DNA of 25,138 nt from a virus. A program made the position numbers and the translations under genes. Below the pieces are notes generated by a model, which was not told where the DNA came from, made no database searches, and worked only from the letters and a program-made list of their open reading frames with translations. Of the stretch, positions 6,601 through 14,605 are shown piece after piece (the first letter of the stretch is position 1; every line of letters begins with the position of its first letter). Location of the stretch: positions 1 through 25,138 of IMG/VR virus record IMGVR_UViG_3300028840_003526. One strand, written 5' to 3'.

Positions 6601-9600
6601 TCAGTAAGATTGCCGATCCGAAATGGGCAATGGATGTAGCGATGAGGATTGCAAAGCTGTTTACTGCTGTAGGAATCATTGCTGCTGTAGTTTTAGCGAG
6701 TGCTGCGGTTCTAACGGCACTGGGATCTTTGATTTGGTATGCCCCGATGTTGGCTGGATTCATGATGTTAGGAGCCATAACACTAGGAATCCTTATCCCA
6801 CCCATGGTCGCTTTAGCTCAGGGGGTCGTTAGTTTGTCAGCGGCTATTTTAGCATTTGGAATTGATCCTTCTGCTGCGGCTAATACAGCAATGAGTGTTG
6901 CGAAACTATTGGGTGCTGCCGCATTGATCGCGGCGGCTGTTGTGTTGGGTGCTGCTTCATTGACTGCTTTAGCAGCGATGGCTTGGTATGCTCCGATCTT
7001 GCTGCCCATGATGATAACAGGGGCTTTTGTTTTGGGTCTGTTAATTCCCGGCATGATTGCTTTGGCCACTGTAATTGTCAAGTTGGCTCAAGCCAGCATG
7101 GGATTTGATGCCGAGGAGGCCGCAGCAATAGCCAAGGATGTCTCTAGTCTATTGTGGTCAGCAGGAAAGATCGCTGCGGCGGTCGTAGCTGGTGCGGCTG
7201 CATTGGCTGCTTTAGGAGCTATGGCTTGGTATGCTCCGATATTGGCTATAGGCATGATTCTTGGTGCTGCTGTCTTGAGTGGATTAACCATAGGACTTAT
7301 GGCTCTGGGAACGGAGATAATTAACATAGCCTCCATAGTGTCTACGGTTGTTCCCGAAGAAGAAGAAATGCAGGAAATAACGAAGAAGTTAGCTGCATTA
7401 GGAGAAATTACAAAGCTGTTGGCCGATACAGTAGAAATCATGGTTAAACAGATTTTGCCAATTACAAACCCAGGTTGGTTTAGCGAATCTCCAGCCGAAA
7501 AACTCAAGAAAGCGATGCCTGAATTTAAAGCACTCTTCATAGACATGGGGGAATTTCTTCTCTACGGCATCATCAATCCAGTTGATACTTATTTCCCCGA
7601 CGAAGAAACGCTTAAGATCGTAGTACCCAAAATCCGAGGCATGGCCCAAATCATTGAAGCTTTAGCTCCGATCCTGGAATTCTTTGACAAGGTAGTAACA
7701 GATTGGACGGACAGAAGCATATGGAGTGGGCATTCAAAAGCCAGCGATTTGATGGAACAAGCAATGCCCGAGTTCCGCAAGTTATTCACCAAAATGAGCG
7801 AATTCCTTCTCTACGGCATTATCAATCCAGTTGATACCTACTTCCCTGACGAACAAACGATAGAGGCAGTTGTTCCTAAGGTAGAAGGCATGGCTAGGAT
7901 TTTACAGTCGCTTATGCCAATCATGCAGTTTGTGGAAGAAGTTGTTGGCAAATTCGGAAAGGACGTACAGTGGTTTGGTGATGGAACACTTGCAGAAGAA
8001 TTGGCGGGCAAACTTCCTATATTCAAAGCATTCTTCTCGGCCATTGCGGAATTCCTTCTCTATGGCATTGTGAATCCGGTTGACACTTACTTCCCCGACG
8101 AAGCCACAGCAGAAGATGTAGGCAACAGAATTTCTCGAATGGCCAGCACGATGGAAAGAACAGCTTCGTTCTTGACCACTTTGCAAGGAACAATGGAAAA
8201 GTTTACTGAAGAGAGCTTTTTCGGGGGATCTCCAATTCAAACTCTGTACAAACAAACAGCTAAATTTGCCACGTTCTTTGAAGCAATTGCCTGGGCCATA
8301 AGGAAGGGCATCATCGAACCAATTAACGATTACTTCCCAGACATTTCTGAATTAGAAGATGCCATAACCAAAATGGATATGCTGTCGGCTGCCGTTAGCA
8401 GAGGGATAGATCTAGAGGTGCTGAAAAAGCATATGGAGCAGGAATCTAAAGACGCAACCAAGAAGATGGGAAAAGATCCAAGGGCCCCGCTTAAAAAGGT
8501 GTCCAAGGCTTGGGTTGGTGATCTTAGTGCCACATATGCTGCACACGGTAAAGAATTGGCAGAAGGACGACAAGTCAAACAAGCAGAGAACAAGGTCACA
8601 GCATCAAAACGAAAAACCTCAACGGTACAAAGGAAGATGCTCCGTGATTTGTACGATGAAGGGCTCACGGACTTCAGCGACGATATGGCCAAGAGAGCCA
8701 GCCGAAGTCAAAGGGAGGTTTCCTTTAACATGCGTGGTTTAGGAGGGGGTATATTTGGGAACATGTTCCCCAGAGTACCAGGAATGGGAGCAGGATTGTC
8801 CAATCTATCTTTGCCTTTTATGGGTGGAATGGGGGGCTTGCCTGGAATGGGGATGGGAATGGGAACGGGAGCAGCACTTGTTGCGGGAGGAAAGGGACTT
8901 GCGGCTGGCGGCGTGGGTGGTGCGATAAAAGGCGGAGGTCAAGGTGCTGGGGGAGCGGGAGTGCTTGTAGACGAAGAACGTGTGCGGATGACTTTCGATC
9001 CTGAAACCGGTGAAATAACCGAGCAAAAATACACGTTGCCGGTCGGTGCAGATCCCGCGACCTATGCATCAAAAGTAAATATGGAAGCCGCAATGAACCA
9101 AGCTCTCAAACCGGCATCGGCAGATGAGAGAGCCAGACTTGAAGCCCTTCATGCCGAGAAAACCAGAAGAGCTATTGCAACAGGACAGGCTTTTACAGGA
9201 AGAGCAACCCCACCGGTTTCACAACAAACAGAGCAATGGACGCCGCTTGCGGCAAGTCTACCTCCCGAATTCTTGGCTAAAGAACGAGAAGTAGAGGCAC
9301 AATTCTTAGAGGCTCAAAAAGCCTACATGGCCAGCATGACAGAACACAGAATGGCCATGGACGAAGGGACAACAATACAAAAATCCTTAAATGAAGAAAC
9401 CAAAAAGGGAAAATCGGTTGGCTCAGAATTAACGGCCATTCGCAAAAAGGTTCTGGAGAAGGTAAAGAGGGGCGAGATTACTAGGGAGGAAGCACTAAAT
9501 GAGATGGAGGCTCTACAGAGAGCCCATGTCAAACGTCGTGGTGGACTCCGTGCCCGAGGAATGGCCAAAGGCGGTCAGTTCGTAACGAACGGTCCAGAAC

Positions 9601-9998
9601 TCTTATATGTTGGAGAACAAGGACCCGAACACGTTCAAATTACGCCAGGCGGTGCGGGGGTGCAACCAGTACAACCTACACAACGGCATGATGTGGAAAG
9701 CACGATGATGAGAGAACGTGCAACCACCAGCAACACAGCAACTTCTCTTCGGACTGACGAATTGTCCAGTATCGACGCTGCCAGTCAAGATCAAGTCAAC
9801 AAATTGACTGAGATAGAAGAGGGAATCCAAGAACTAGTTGCCCTGATGAAACCCAACAACGTAGTGGGAGCGGGCGAGGCACCTAGACCGAGTACGGCCT
9901 TGGATACACTTCCCGTTCAATCTCCTCAATATGGAGTGTGGAAATATGGTAAGCCAGGAGGCGGACCTAGCAGAAACGTTGTAAACGACGGAATGTAA
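3651..9998 (+). CDS. Tail tape measure protein
   Basis: At 2115 residues this is by far the largest gene, placed directly before the tube-end, hub and spike genes as tape measures are. The C-terminal part carries the typical tape measure signature (VTNGPELLYVGEQGPE, about residues 1979-1994). The order is: a charged helical N-terminus with a CxC at 32-34; a Gly tract at about 144-163; long helical and coiled-coil segments to about 670; a Gly/Ala-rich segment with membrane-like helices at 680-800; a repeat array from 828 to about 1587; a basic helical region; a second Gly/Met-rich stretch near 1700-1765; and a helical C-terminus. Tape measures fill the tube, set its length and often enter the host envelope during DNA delivery, where hydrophobic segments may help form a channel. 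The start overlaps the previous stop, with AGGAGGT before it. I see no transglycosylase or peptidase motif. Confidence 0.93.
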   Translation: MADTMHEVTDSLGNIGKTLENSYDALRELLMCQCGKATKVGEKETPPEEKRRGLLEEIRDIMKEIRDDFQDEMDNSERYAKKVVKSIQKEAKETRRGAKRGRESKDFKDFTNALAGIEDASSNIQDAANDMLKSVAGLKTMGAGRGGGGAGGGGGGGGGGGGRQGGADGREYAKRFTSELARESKRATAVIFHDISKAVLGGMDPVHMLFQGIYKDVTEFRGDMREIAHETKGITKDMRGMQKAFAETGAAVAQTGFELGTFQKQWIRNLRRGVNTQKEGLEVSKTGLNLATMIGSEAHSTADLLYEWNMQLGFSGNELAQVNRSVREVAKWTGVTGDNLLKAVQSSQRFLTNMRNAGTLTAGAAKQITLMVAESQKLGIADQMERVLEAASSSTKLFYDASAETQRLLFAAAGSVGKMYDLTKGTLLQTRGGKAAFATGLENIMMSFGATFDDLATMSEDELMRINMAMKNAYGIESAELERLYDSIKKGSMSLGDQIAELEEEMKNTNLTTEEQLDLQKKMQDTLMSTGFEFMTMFDKQALKSGASMEQVAENVVSKLKPDQWEDLSAFGKELGMTLDRNSSAMDVYHASALGAAKKLQEAGGKDFTADIKKALAIGDMKGMREILTEMNAEQQKIAVDEKKAVDPISDMAQTVNEINETLRHMSRGVLGGIIDMLGHFGLIIGILTGLAASIVSITGGGLGGGIAGSLIGGLLKRGGGAAAGGGAAAQGGAMAAGLMDKSGKVLPVIPPMDPAGAAAGAGGKAAGKAGKGLKMPKMPSMKGLASQGKELLKWSAQMAVFILGVVAIASVLLWAAGKITGFLGLTPKKAFEIGLTVATILGAVGTIGAMAYGAARGLQFLGTLQSLVDDVWKGAGVFAAMAIPLGLLSIAIMGLGWVITRFVKPEDVAKIVGGVTAMFAGVAAISLAILASAAGLTVLGALVTGPQGGAIIGYFYAGAIAFGLLAPAMMLMALALLGLSWAVSKIADPKWAMDVAMRIAKLFTAVGIIAAVVLASAAVLTALGSLIWYAPMLAGFMMLGAITLGILIPPMVALAQGVVSLSAAILAFGIDPSAAANTAMSVAKLLGAAALIAAAVVLGAASLTALAAMAWYAPILLPMMITGAFVLGLLIPGMIALATVIVKLAQASMGFDAEEAAAIAKDVSSLLWSAGKIAAAVVAGAAALAALGAMAWYAPILAIGMILGAAVLSGLTIGLMALGTEIINIASIVSTVVPEEEEMQEITKKLAALGEITKLLADTVEIMVKQILPITNPGWFSESPAEKLKKAMPEFKALFIDMGEFLLYGIINPVDTYFPDEETLKIVVPKIRGMAQIIEALAPILEFFDKVVTDWTDRSIWSGHSKASDLMEQAMPEFRKLFTKMSEFLLYGIINPVDTYFPDEQTIEAVVPKVEGMARILQSLMPIMQFVEEVVGKFGKDVQWFGDGTLAEELAGKLPIFKAFFSAIAEFLLYGIVNPVDTYFPDEATAEDVGNRISRMASTMERTASFLTTLQGTMEKFTEESFFGGSPIQTLYKQTAKFATFFEAIAWAIRKGIIEPINDYFPDISELEDAITKMDMLSAAVSRGIDLEVLKKHMEQESKDATKKMGKDPRAPLKKVSKAWVGDLSATYAAHGKELAEGRQVKQAENKVTASKRKTSTVQRKMLRDLYDEGLTDFSDDMAKRASRSQREVSFNMRGLGGGIFGNMFPRVPGMGAGLSNLSLPFMGGMGGLPGMGMGMGTGAALVAGGKGLAAGGVGGAIKGGGQGAGGAGVLVDEERVRMTFDPETGEITEQKYTLPVGADPATYASKVNMEAAMNQALKPASADERARLEALHAEKTRRAIATGQAFTGRATPPVSQQTEQWTPLAASLPPEFLAKEREVEAQFLEAQKAYMASMTEHRMAMDEGTTIQKSLNEETKKGKSVGSELTAIRKKVLEKVKRGEITREEALNEMEALQRAHVKRRGGLRARGMAKGGQFVTNGPELLYVGEQGPEHVQITPGGAGVQPVQPTQRHDVESTMMRERATTSNTATSLRTDELSSIDAASQDQVNKLTEIEEGIQELVALMKPNNVVGAGEAPRPSTALDTLPVQSPQYGVWKYGKPGGGPSRNVVNDGM
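4081..4138 (+). repeat. Poly-glycine microsatellite (GGY codons) in the tape measure gene
   Basis: A run of GGT and GGC codons encodes about 20 residues that are nearly all Gly, with a single Ala break. It separates the charged N-terminal helices from the next helical segment and probably acts as a flexible linker. The alternating GGT/GGC units resemble a microsatellite prone to length change by slippage in units of one codon, which would keep the frame. Confidence 0.85.
6114..6143 (+). repeat. Perfect 13-bp inverted repeat with TAAC loop inside the tape measure gene
   Basis: GGCTTTCTTGGGC at 6114-6126 pairs exactly with GCCCAAGAAAGCC at 6131-6143 across a four-base loop. It is followed by TTTGAG rather than a long U-run, so it resembles but does not fully match an intrinsic terminator. 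A second, shorter hairpin (GCCGGT 6099-6104 with ACCGGC 6111-6116) shares its last three bases, so the two cannot both form. It lies where the protein repeat array begins. Confidence 0.8.
6132..8411 (+). repeat. Tandem array of about 82-residue protein repeats in the tape measure
   Basis: Ten repeat starts, each marked by a Pro or Ala followed by a charged/Ala helix (for example PKKAFEI, PEDVAKI, PKWAMDV, PSAAANT, PEEEEMQ, PDEETLK), begin at 6132, 6366, 6618, 6867, 7110, 7353, 7596, 7845, 8094 and 8337. The spacings are 78, 84, 83, 81, 81, 81, 83, 83 and 81 codons. Units up to about 7350 are very hydrophobic, with WYAP motifs at 6735, 6984 and 7227. Later units are amphipathic and carry EFLLYGIINPVDTYFPDE at 7551, 7800 and 8049, with a diverged copy at 8292. 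The first two of these 54-base copies differ at five positions, all silent, which indicates selection on the protein. Confidence 0.85.
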
Positions 9999-10009
9999 CA
10001 AGGAGCAAA

Positions 10010-10570
10010 ATGCCAAAAGCAACATTGCCGGGAGGCCCATTAGTTGAAATCGCCAACGCTCAAGGAAAACCTGATTGTTGGTTGCAAATACCTCCCAAGC
10101 CCAGGATCTATTTCAAAGTTTTACCGGACATCTCCGACCAAAAAGGAGCCGATTATAGTGATGAATCGGTAATTGGTCGATCTAGTCCGCTGAAAACCTA
10201 TTCCTCATCTCAAAATAGAGCGATTGGCATGCAAATCCATTTTGTGGTTTCACACCCAGATGATGTCAGCATCAATCTCCAACACCTGAGATGGATAGAA
10301 AGTGCAGTTTATCCCAGAACAGGTAGCCTAGCAGGGGCCCCCTTTGTTCCGCCGCCCGTTTGCCAAATCAAATGCGGAACGCTTTTGGCGGATTTTCCTC
10401 TGTGTGTTGTTCTTAAAAGTTACTCCGTTAAGTTTCCAACGGAAGTGGCTTGGGATTCCACAACGTTTTGTCCCTTCAAGTTTGATGTTGATACGAATTG
10501 GGATGTTGTATACAGAACAAGCCGTTTGCCTGGGCAAGAGAAAATTTTAGGTAGTCCTGGAGGAGCGTAG
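10010..10570 (+). CDS. Baseplate tube-end adaptor (tube-initiator-like, XkdP N-terminal/gp54-like)
   Basis: This 186-residue protein follows the tape measure, with AAGGAGCAAA before the ATG. It is rich in beta strands. The segment around residues 55-110 (GRSSPLKTYSSSQNRAIGMQIHFVV, given here in part, then HPDDVSINLQHLRWIESAVYP) and the later LCVVLKSYSVKFP resemble the tail-tube-like adaptor domain that joins tube to hub in simple contractile systems, such as the N-terminal part of XkdP and T4 gp48/gp54. The PP between 112 and 116 and the final strand-turn-strand fit that fold. Its partners would be the tail tube above and the hub product of the gene at 10905 below. The stop overlaps the next GTG start as TAGTG. 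The assignment rests on gene order and pattern, without alignment. Confidence 0.6.
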   Translation: MPKATLPGGPLVEIANAQGKPDCWLQIPPKPRIYFKVLPDISDQKGADYSDESVIGRSSPLKTYSSSQNRAIGMQIHFVVSHPDDVSINLQHLRWIESAVYPRTGSLAGAPFVPPPVCQIKCGTLLADFPLCVVLKSYSVKFPTEVAWDSTTFCPFKFDVDTNWDVVYRTSRLPGQEKILGSPGGA

Positions 10571-10896
10571 TGGCCAACAACGTAACCGAAACAAACATTA
10601 ACTCTGAACTACTTGTTAGTACCGGTAGTCGGTATATAAACAACACCGTGATTTACTACGGTGATGAGAATCGGATGACGTTTTACACCTGGAAACGAGA
10701 GGACATCCCCGAGAGTCCAAACGACCAATTTACGGTAATCACGCCGGGAACAGAATATCGACCCGATCTAGTTTCCAGACAAGCTTATGGTACTGTTGAT
10801 TTTTGGTGGAGAATCATGGTGGCCAACCAAATTTGGGACATTTGGGATTTTAAATCGGGCATTACCCTTCGTTTGCCAGATGCGATATTGTTGTAG
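10570..10896 (+). CDS. LysM-like baseplate wedge protein (T4 gp53-like)
   Basis: A GTG start overlaps the previous stop (TAGTG), with GGAGG just upstream. The protein has 108 residues. Its C-terminal half, WWRIMVANQIWDIWDFKSG followed by ITLRLPD, matches the LysM-like pattern seen in T4 gp53 and at the end of XkdP: an aromatic pair, an Asn-x-Ile helix, a D/W turn, G-x-x-L and a final I/L-x-x-P strand. In T4, gp53 clamps neighbouring wedges around the hub. In Xkd-type tails the LysM domain is fused to the tube-end adaptor. Here the two domains are separate genes joined by translational overlap. There is no signal peptide, so cell-wall binding before assembly is unlikely. Confidence is good for the fold and moderate for the exact role. 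Confidence 0.7.
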   Translation: MANNVTETNINSELLVSTGSRYINNTVIYYGDENRMTFYTWKREDIPESPNDQFTVITPGTEYRPDLVSRQAYGTVDFWWRIMVANQIWDIWDFKSGITLRLPDAILL

Positions 10897-10904
10897 GAGA
10901 TAAA

Positions 10905-12491
10905 ATGTCAGTTAATTGTTTAGTTGGCTGTATTGGGAATGCCATGTGCAAGGGCAGAAAGTTAAATACGCCCCCCGACTACGATGTTTTGGCACCGTGG
11001 GTTAGAGCGACATTCTTGGGCGGTCAACCCAAGCCCTTTTTCATTACTGTGGGTAACAAATCGGCCCCTGGCAGGATTCCCTATCCCAACAACATTGTCA
11101 TTAACAGCTTTGAATACGGACACACGGATGGAATCGAATTGAAATTTGAAATCATAGACGAACAAGGAGGAGCTTTTGGAGATTTCGTTCATAACATGGT
11201 TAAGTGTGCTAAAAAAGCGGACGAATTGGTTGTCAAAGTTGCCGTAGAGTGGGGCTGGATAGGACAGAACTGCGATGGGACACACAACGTAGAAAAAACC
11301 CGACAACCTGTATATGCAACCCTACAAGATTTGGAAGTGAATTTTACTGAGGGAAAATTCAAATACAACATCACTTGCAAAGATGTTATGAATATGTTGT
11401 TTTCCACCAAAGAAGACTGCATTTATGGCGAGGACGGCAAGCCAATGCATCTTAAAGATGCAATTATTGACATTTGCAATCACAAGCCTCGCTTAGAGGT
11501 CGAGTTCAGAAAAATGGACGCCAACGGAGAAATCATCCCTGATGGAATAGAGTGGGACCAAGGAGGCAAACGAGGCCCTAAGCAAACTTGGGCGGGAAGC
11601 CTACAGGACAGATTAAGCACAATAAGAAGTTGGCTAGATCAACACAGGATGAAGCCACTAGAGGAAAACAGACAAAGTGGAGTTGTGGTTGTCTGGGATT
11701 CTGAACATCCCAACAAAATCATTATCCAACAAGAAGTCAAACCAATGAAAGATTGCAAATCGGCTGCCAATATTGGGACTTTTATCGTCAATGGGGGGAA
11801 GTGCAGTAATGTTCTTGAGTTCAGTCCCAAAATGAATTATGCGGCTGCTTGGGCTCAATTTGGTACTGGGGGTGCTAGTGGCAGTAGCAATACCGCCCAA
11901 CAACAAGACGCCGACAATCCCAACGAACAAGACAATACAGAACTGTCGGGTGACGCAGGGAAAATGCCCTTTCAAAAGAAACACAATGCAAAATGCACAA
12001 AAGCCGGTGTAAAATCGGAGACTGTGGGGGATGAGAGAAATAGACTCCAATATCCTCCAAAAGACGTAGATAAAAATGTAGGCAAAGCTAATCAAGAACA
12101 CGCTCGCGCAAATGCCAGATTCGAACAGTTGCATACGATAAGTGCCGAAATGAGAATCGTTGGTGATCCACGGCCAGAAATGGTAGATCCCACCAAAAAA
12201 GGCACACTAACATGTTCTATTGTTGTCATAAATCCTTTTCATCTGGTGAAGAGTCCTTTCGCCCAGAACCAGAATGACAACGCATGTGGGGATTGGTTGG
12301 CAGAGCCAGGATGCAACCCAGTATTGACCAACAGAGCTTGGAGAATAATGGGGGTCAACCACATCATAAAAGAGGGTTCGTATGTTACAACCGTTAAGCT
12401 CTTCCTAGAAGCACCCGGCACCGATATCCCAGATGACCGACCGACATTTGGTGCTGAGGGTGGGGATTTCATTGTTCAGAATTTGTGTTAA
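10905..12491 (+). CDS. Baseplate hub protein (gp27/XkdQ/gpD-like)
   Basis: The protein has 528 residues, with TAGGAGATAAA before the ATG overlapping the prior stop. The N-terminus is Cys-rich (four Cys within the first 15 residues or so counting C5, C9 and C15). Residues 60-170 show the beta-rich hub pattern: NSFEYGHTDGIELKFEIID, then VKVAVEWGWIG and LQDLEVNFTEGKFKYNITC. A middle helical domain carries DRLSTIRSWLDQHRM. A polar, Asn/Gln-rich insertion lies near 325-400. The last domain has GTLTCSIVVINPFHL and AWRIMGVNHIIKEGSY followed by a strand, as in the final hub domain. Hubs of this family form a trimer between tube adaptor and spike. The next gene encodes the OB-fold spike expected to bind it. 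The insertion and the Cys content are unusual. Confidence 0.72.
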   Translation: MSVNCLVGCIGNAMCKGRKLNTPPDYDVLAPWVRATFLGGQPKPFFITVGNKSAPGRIPYPNNIVINSFEYGHTDGIELKFEIIDEQGGAFGDFVHNMVKCAKKADELVVKVAVEWGWIGQNCDGTHNVEKTRQPVYATLQDLEVNFTEGKFKYNITCKDVMNMLFSTKEDCIYGEDGKPMHLKDAIIDICNHKPRLEVEFRKMDANGEIIPDGIEWDQGGKRGPKQTWAGSLQDRLSTIRSWLDQHRMKPLEENRQSGVVVVWDSEHPNKIIIQQEVKPMKDCKSAANIGTFIVNGGKCSNVLEFSPKMNYAAAWAQFGTGGASGSSNTAQQQDADNPNEQDNTELSGDAGKMPFQKKHNAKCTKAGVKSETVGDERNRLQYPPKDVDKNVGKANQEHARANARFEQLHTISAEMRIVGDPRPEMVDPTKKGTLTCSIVVINPFHLVKSPFAQNQNDNACGDWLAEPGCNPVLTNRAWRIMGVNHIIKEGSYVTTVKLFLEAPGTDIPDDRPTFGAEGGDFIVQNLC

Positions 12492-12500
12492 GGATTTTAA

Positions 12501-14597
12501 ATGGGAGCCAAATCAAATTTAGACGTGAATGCATCTCTGAGAGATGTAATCGATGACGTTCAAAATAGACTAGCTAGAATCGAGGGGAGATTCTCCGAGT
12601 TAGGGTACACCACCAAAACACTTGTTCAATCCGAAATCAAAACCCGATGGAAAGTCCCGGCTCAAGCACTAACACTGTTTGGCATGCACTTGGCTATTTG
12701 TGTAGATACTATCGATCCTTGGGGACAGGGCAGAGTGCGTTGGTTTAGCCCTCATTTAATTAGCCCTGATGCTACGGTGCCACAATTGCCATGGGCCACT
12801 CCTGTTTCTTCAATGGGGGGCTTTGATGATTGTGGACTACAATGGGTTCCCCCAGCCGGATCTAAATTGTGTCTTATTTTTGAGGGGGGAAATCGCAACA
12901 AAGCTTTTTATCTTGGCACCACATGGGATAGAGATACCGGTCCAGCGGGCAATAAGGCATGGGACTTTCCTATGCCTGAATATTCGAAGATCCACGATGG
13001 AAAACGTCAAGGCTATGTAAGCGGGGAAAATGATGGATCGCAAAACTTTCCCCCTTGGAACACCACCAACTATAACCACCCCGACATTGATGACATTTCT
13101 GAATTCAGGGACGACCCAGACGCTCAGATTAGAATCACATATCCGCATATGTATGGATTCAAATCACCTATGAAGCATTTTCTATTGCTAGACGATGGCA
13201 ACTACAAATGCAACCATAGGTGGTCTAGAGTCGAAATGCAAACAGGTGCGGGTGGAACTCTACTTTTCAAGGATGACAACCTACATCCATCAGGACAATG
13301 GCTCCACCCGCAATGCCAGTGTGGCGGTGGTGATGTTAGTGAGTGTAATGATGCCGATGGCAACCCCACGACAAACGCTTTCTTCCAAAGAGAGCCTACA
13401 TGTGCTAATCCTTATCACAAACACAGCAGTGAGTGTCGGCCATACCGAGGGGTAGGAACCCCACAGAACAACAAAATCGATTTGCCTCAAAGTGGTTTCC
13501 AAATCATTTCTCTCTCGGGGCACACCCTCTATGCCAACGATGAGGTCGAGCAGCCCGTAGACCGACCCGCTACGTGGTACAGACAAAACGACCCCAGTAG
13601 TCCAACTGCTGGTCTTTGGGATTTTGAGTTTGGAGAAACCGACAAATGTTTGTGTGAAATGGGCTTGGTTTCAACCACTGGACATAAAATTTGGCTGAAT
13701 GACGTTGAAATAGATACCAATATCCGATCAGAAGAAAATGGAATCTTTCTGAAAACAGCCACAGGCAATTACATTGCGATGAATGACCACACAACCGCTT
13801 GTCAAGAAGGAAGTCAAGATGGGCAAGCGGGTGCGATGCGTGGCATTCATATGGAATCTACTTCTAGGCATACTTTCGACATGGCAGATGTGGACAACCT
13901 ACAATGCCAAGCCAGAAAAGAAGGCGGCATTCCAGAGAATTCAGCGACAAATGCTTACGTCAAACTAAGGACTGGGTATGGACTTGAACTGATGATGGCC
14001 GACTTCAACACTCAGGAAGAAGAATGCCAACGACAATTCATCAGACTATTTTGTCCTCAATACGATGTCTGTTCTGGTCCGCACTTTATTAGAATGCAAG
14101 AAGACCCGGCAGGGGGACAAATCCAGGTACGAGCAGGAGGCGATTACTTCCTCTCAACATCGATGGATTACTACGCTGTCATAGGAGCGGACGATGTGTC
14201 GGCTCCCACCGGATTCAATGCCCCGATAAATCAAGGGAACATACCCACAGAATGGAGCCAATTTTGTGTTGGTGGCTGCATGGGTCCTAGAAACTGGATC
14301 ACGGTTGTAAGTCGCAATTCATTCCACGCTTCTTGCTCCGTCTATTTTAACGTCGCGGAGATCCATTTTTTCCTGGCCAAGGAACGTATCTATCTATTAG
14401 CTGGGGAAGACGTAAATGACCCTGATGGTGAGGGTTGTGGCCCATCGATGTATCCGGTGTGTGTCCTACAAGGCAACAGAATAGTGGCCAGTACCAGAGT
14501 CATGGCTTCTGCCGAACCGGATGCTCATGTTTGTCATATTTTCTATCTAAGACCATTTGCCAGCAGTGCCCCACTACCGGGTTGTACACAATTATAA
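12501..14597 (+). CDS. Baseplate central spike with gp5/VgrG-type OB fold
   Basis: This 698-residue protein starts at an ATG after TAAGGATTTTAA. Residues 10-45 form a short helix or coiled coil. Residues 60-150 are a clear OB fold of the gp5/VgrG/gpV type: VDTIDPWGQGRVRWF, PQLPWATPVS, WVPPAGSKLCLIFEGG and FYLGTTWD. The rest is beta-rich, with spike-like motifs GHTLYANDE and GHKIWLND followed by ENGIFLKTATGNYIAMND. I see no lysozyme domain, unlike T4 gp5. It contains 23 Cys residues, many in pairs, and a Cys/His cluster near residues 270-315 (QCQC, SEC, PTC, HKHSSEC). The spike sits under the hub and pierces the outer membrane or wall. The gene lies between hub and gp25-like wedge, as expected. 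The fold call is strong; the role of the Cys residues is unknown. Confidence 0.8.
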   Translation: MGAKSNLDVNASLRDVIDDVQNRLARIEGRFSELGYTTKTLVQSEIKTRWKVPAQALTLFGMHLAICVDTIDPWGQGRVRWFSPHLISPDATVPQLPWATPVSSMGGFDDCGLQWVPPAGSKLCLIFEGGNRNKAFYLGTTWDRDTGPAGNKAWDFPMPEYSKIHDGKRQGYVSGENDGSQNFPPWNTTNYNHPDIDDISEFRDDPDAQIRITYPHMYGFKSPMKHFLLLDDGNYKCNHRWSRVEMQTGAGGTLLFKDDNLHPSGQWLHPQCQCGGGDVSECNDADGNPTTNAFFQREPTCANPYHKHSSECRPYRGVGTPQNNKIDLPQSGFQIISLSGHTLYANDEVEQPVDRPATWYRQNDPSSPTAGLWDFEFGETDKCLCEMGLVSTTGHKIWLNDVEIDTNIRSEENGIFLKTATGNYIAMNDHTTACQEGSQDGQAGAMRGIHMESTSRHTFDMADVDNLQCQARKEGGIPENSATNAYVKLRTGYGLELMMADFNTQEEECQRQFIRLFCPQYDVCSGPHFIRMQEDPAGGQIQVRAGGDYFLSTSMDYYAVIGADDVSAPTGFNAPINQGNIPTEWSQFCVGGCMGPRNWITVVSRNSFHASCSVYFNVAEIHFFLAKERIYLLAGEDVNDPDGEGCGPSMYPVCVLQGNRIVASTRVMASAEPDAHVCHIFYLRPFASSAPLPGCTQL

Positions 14598-14605
14598 GGA
14601 GTGAA

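Noticed and set aside
7088-7546. Minus-strand open frame of 152 codons opposite the tape measure
   Set aside because: It is the antisense of Ala-rich repeats, where GC-containing codons rarely give stops on the other strand. There is no ribosome binding site and the composition is biased.
14435-14605. Extended N-terminus of the gp25-like gene overlapping the spike gene
   Set aside because: The extension reads through spike coding sequence in another frame. The ATG at 14606 has a strong ribosome binding site and gives the normal family length.
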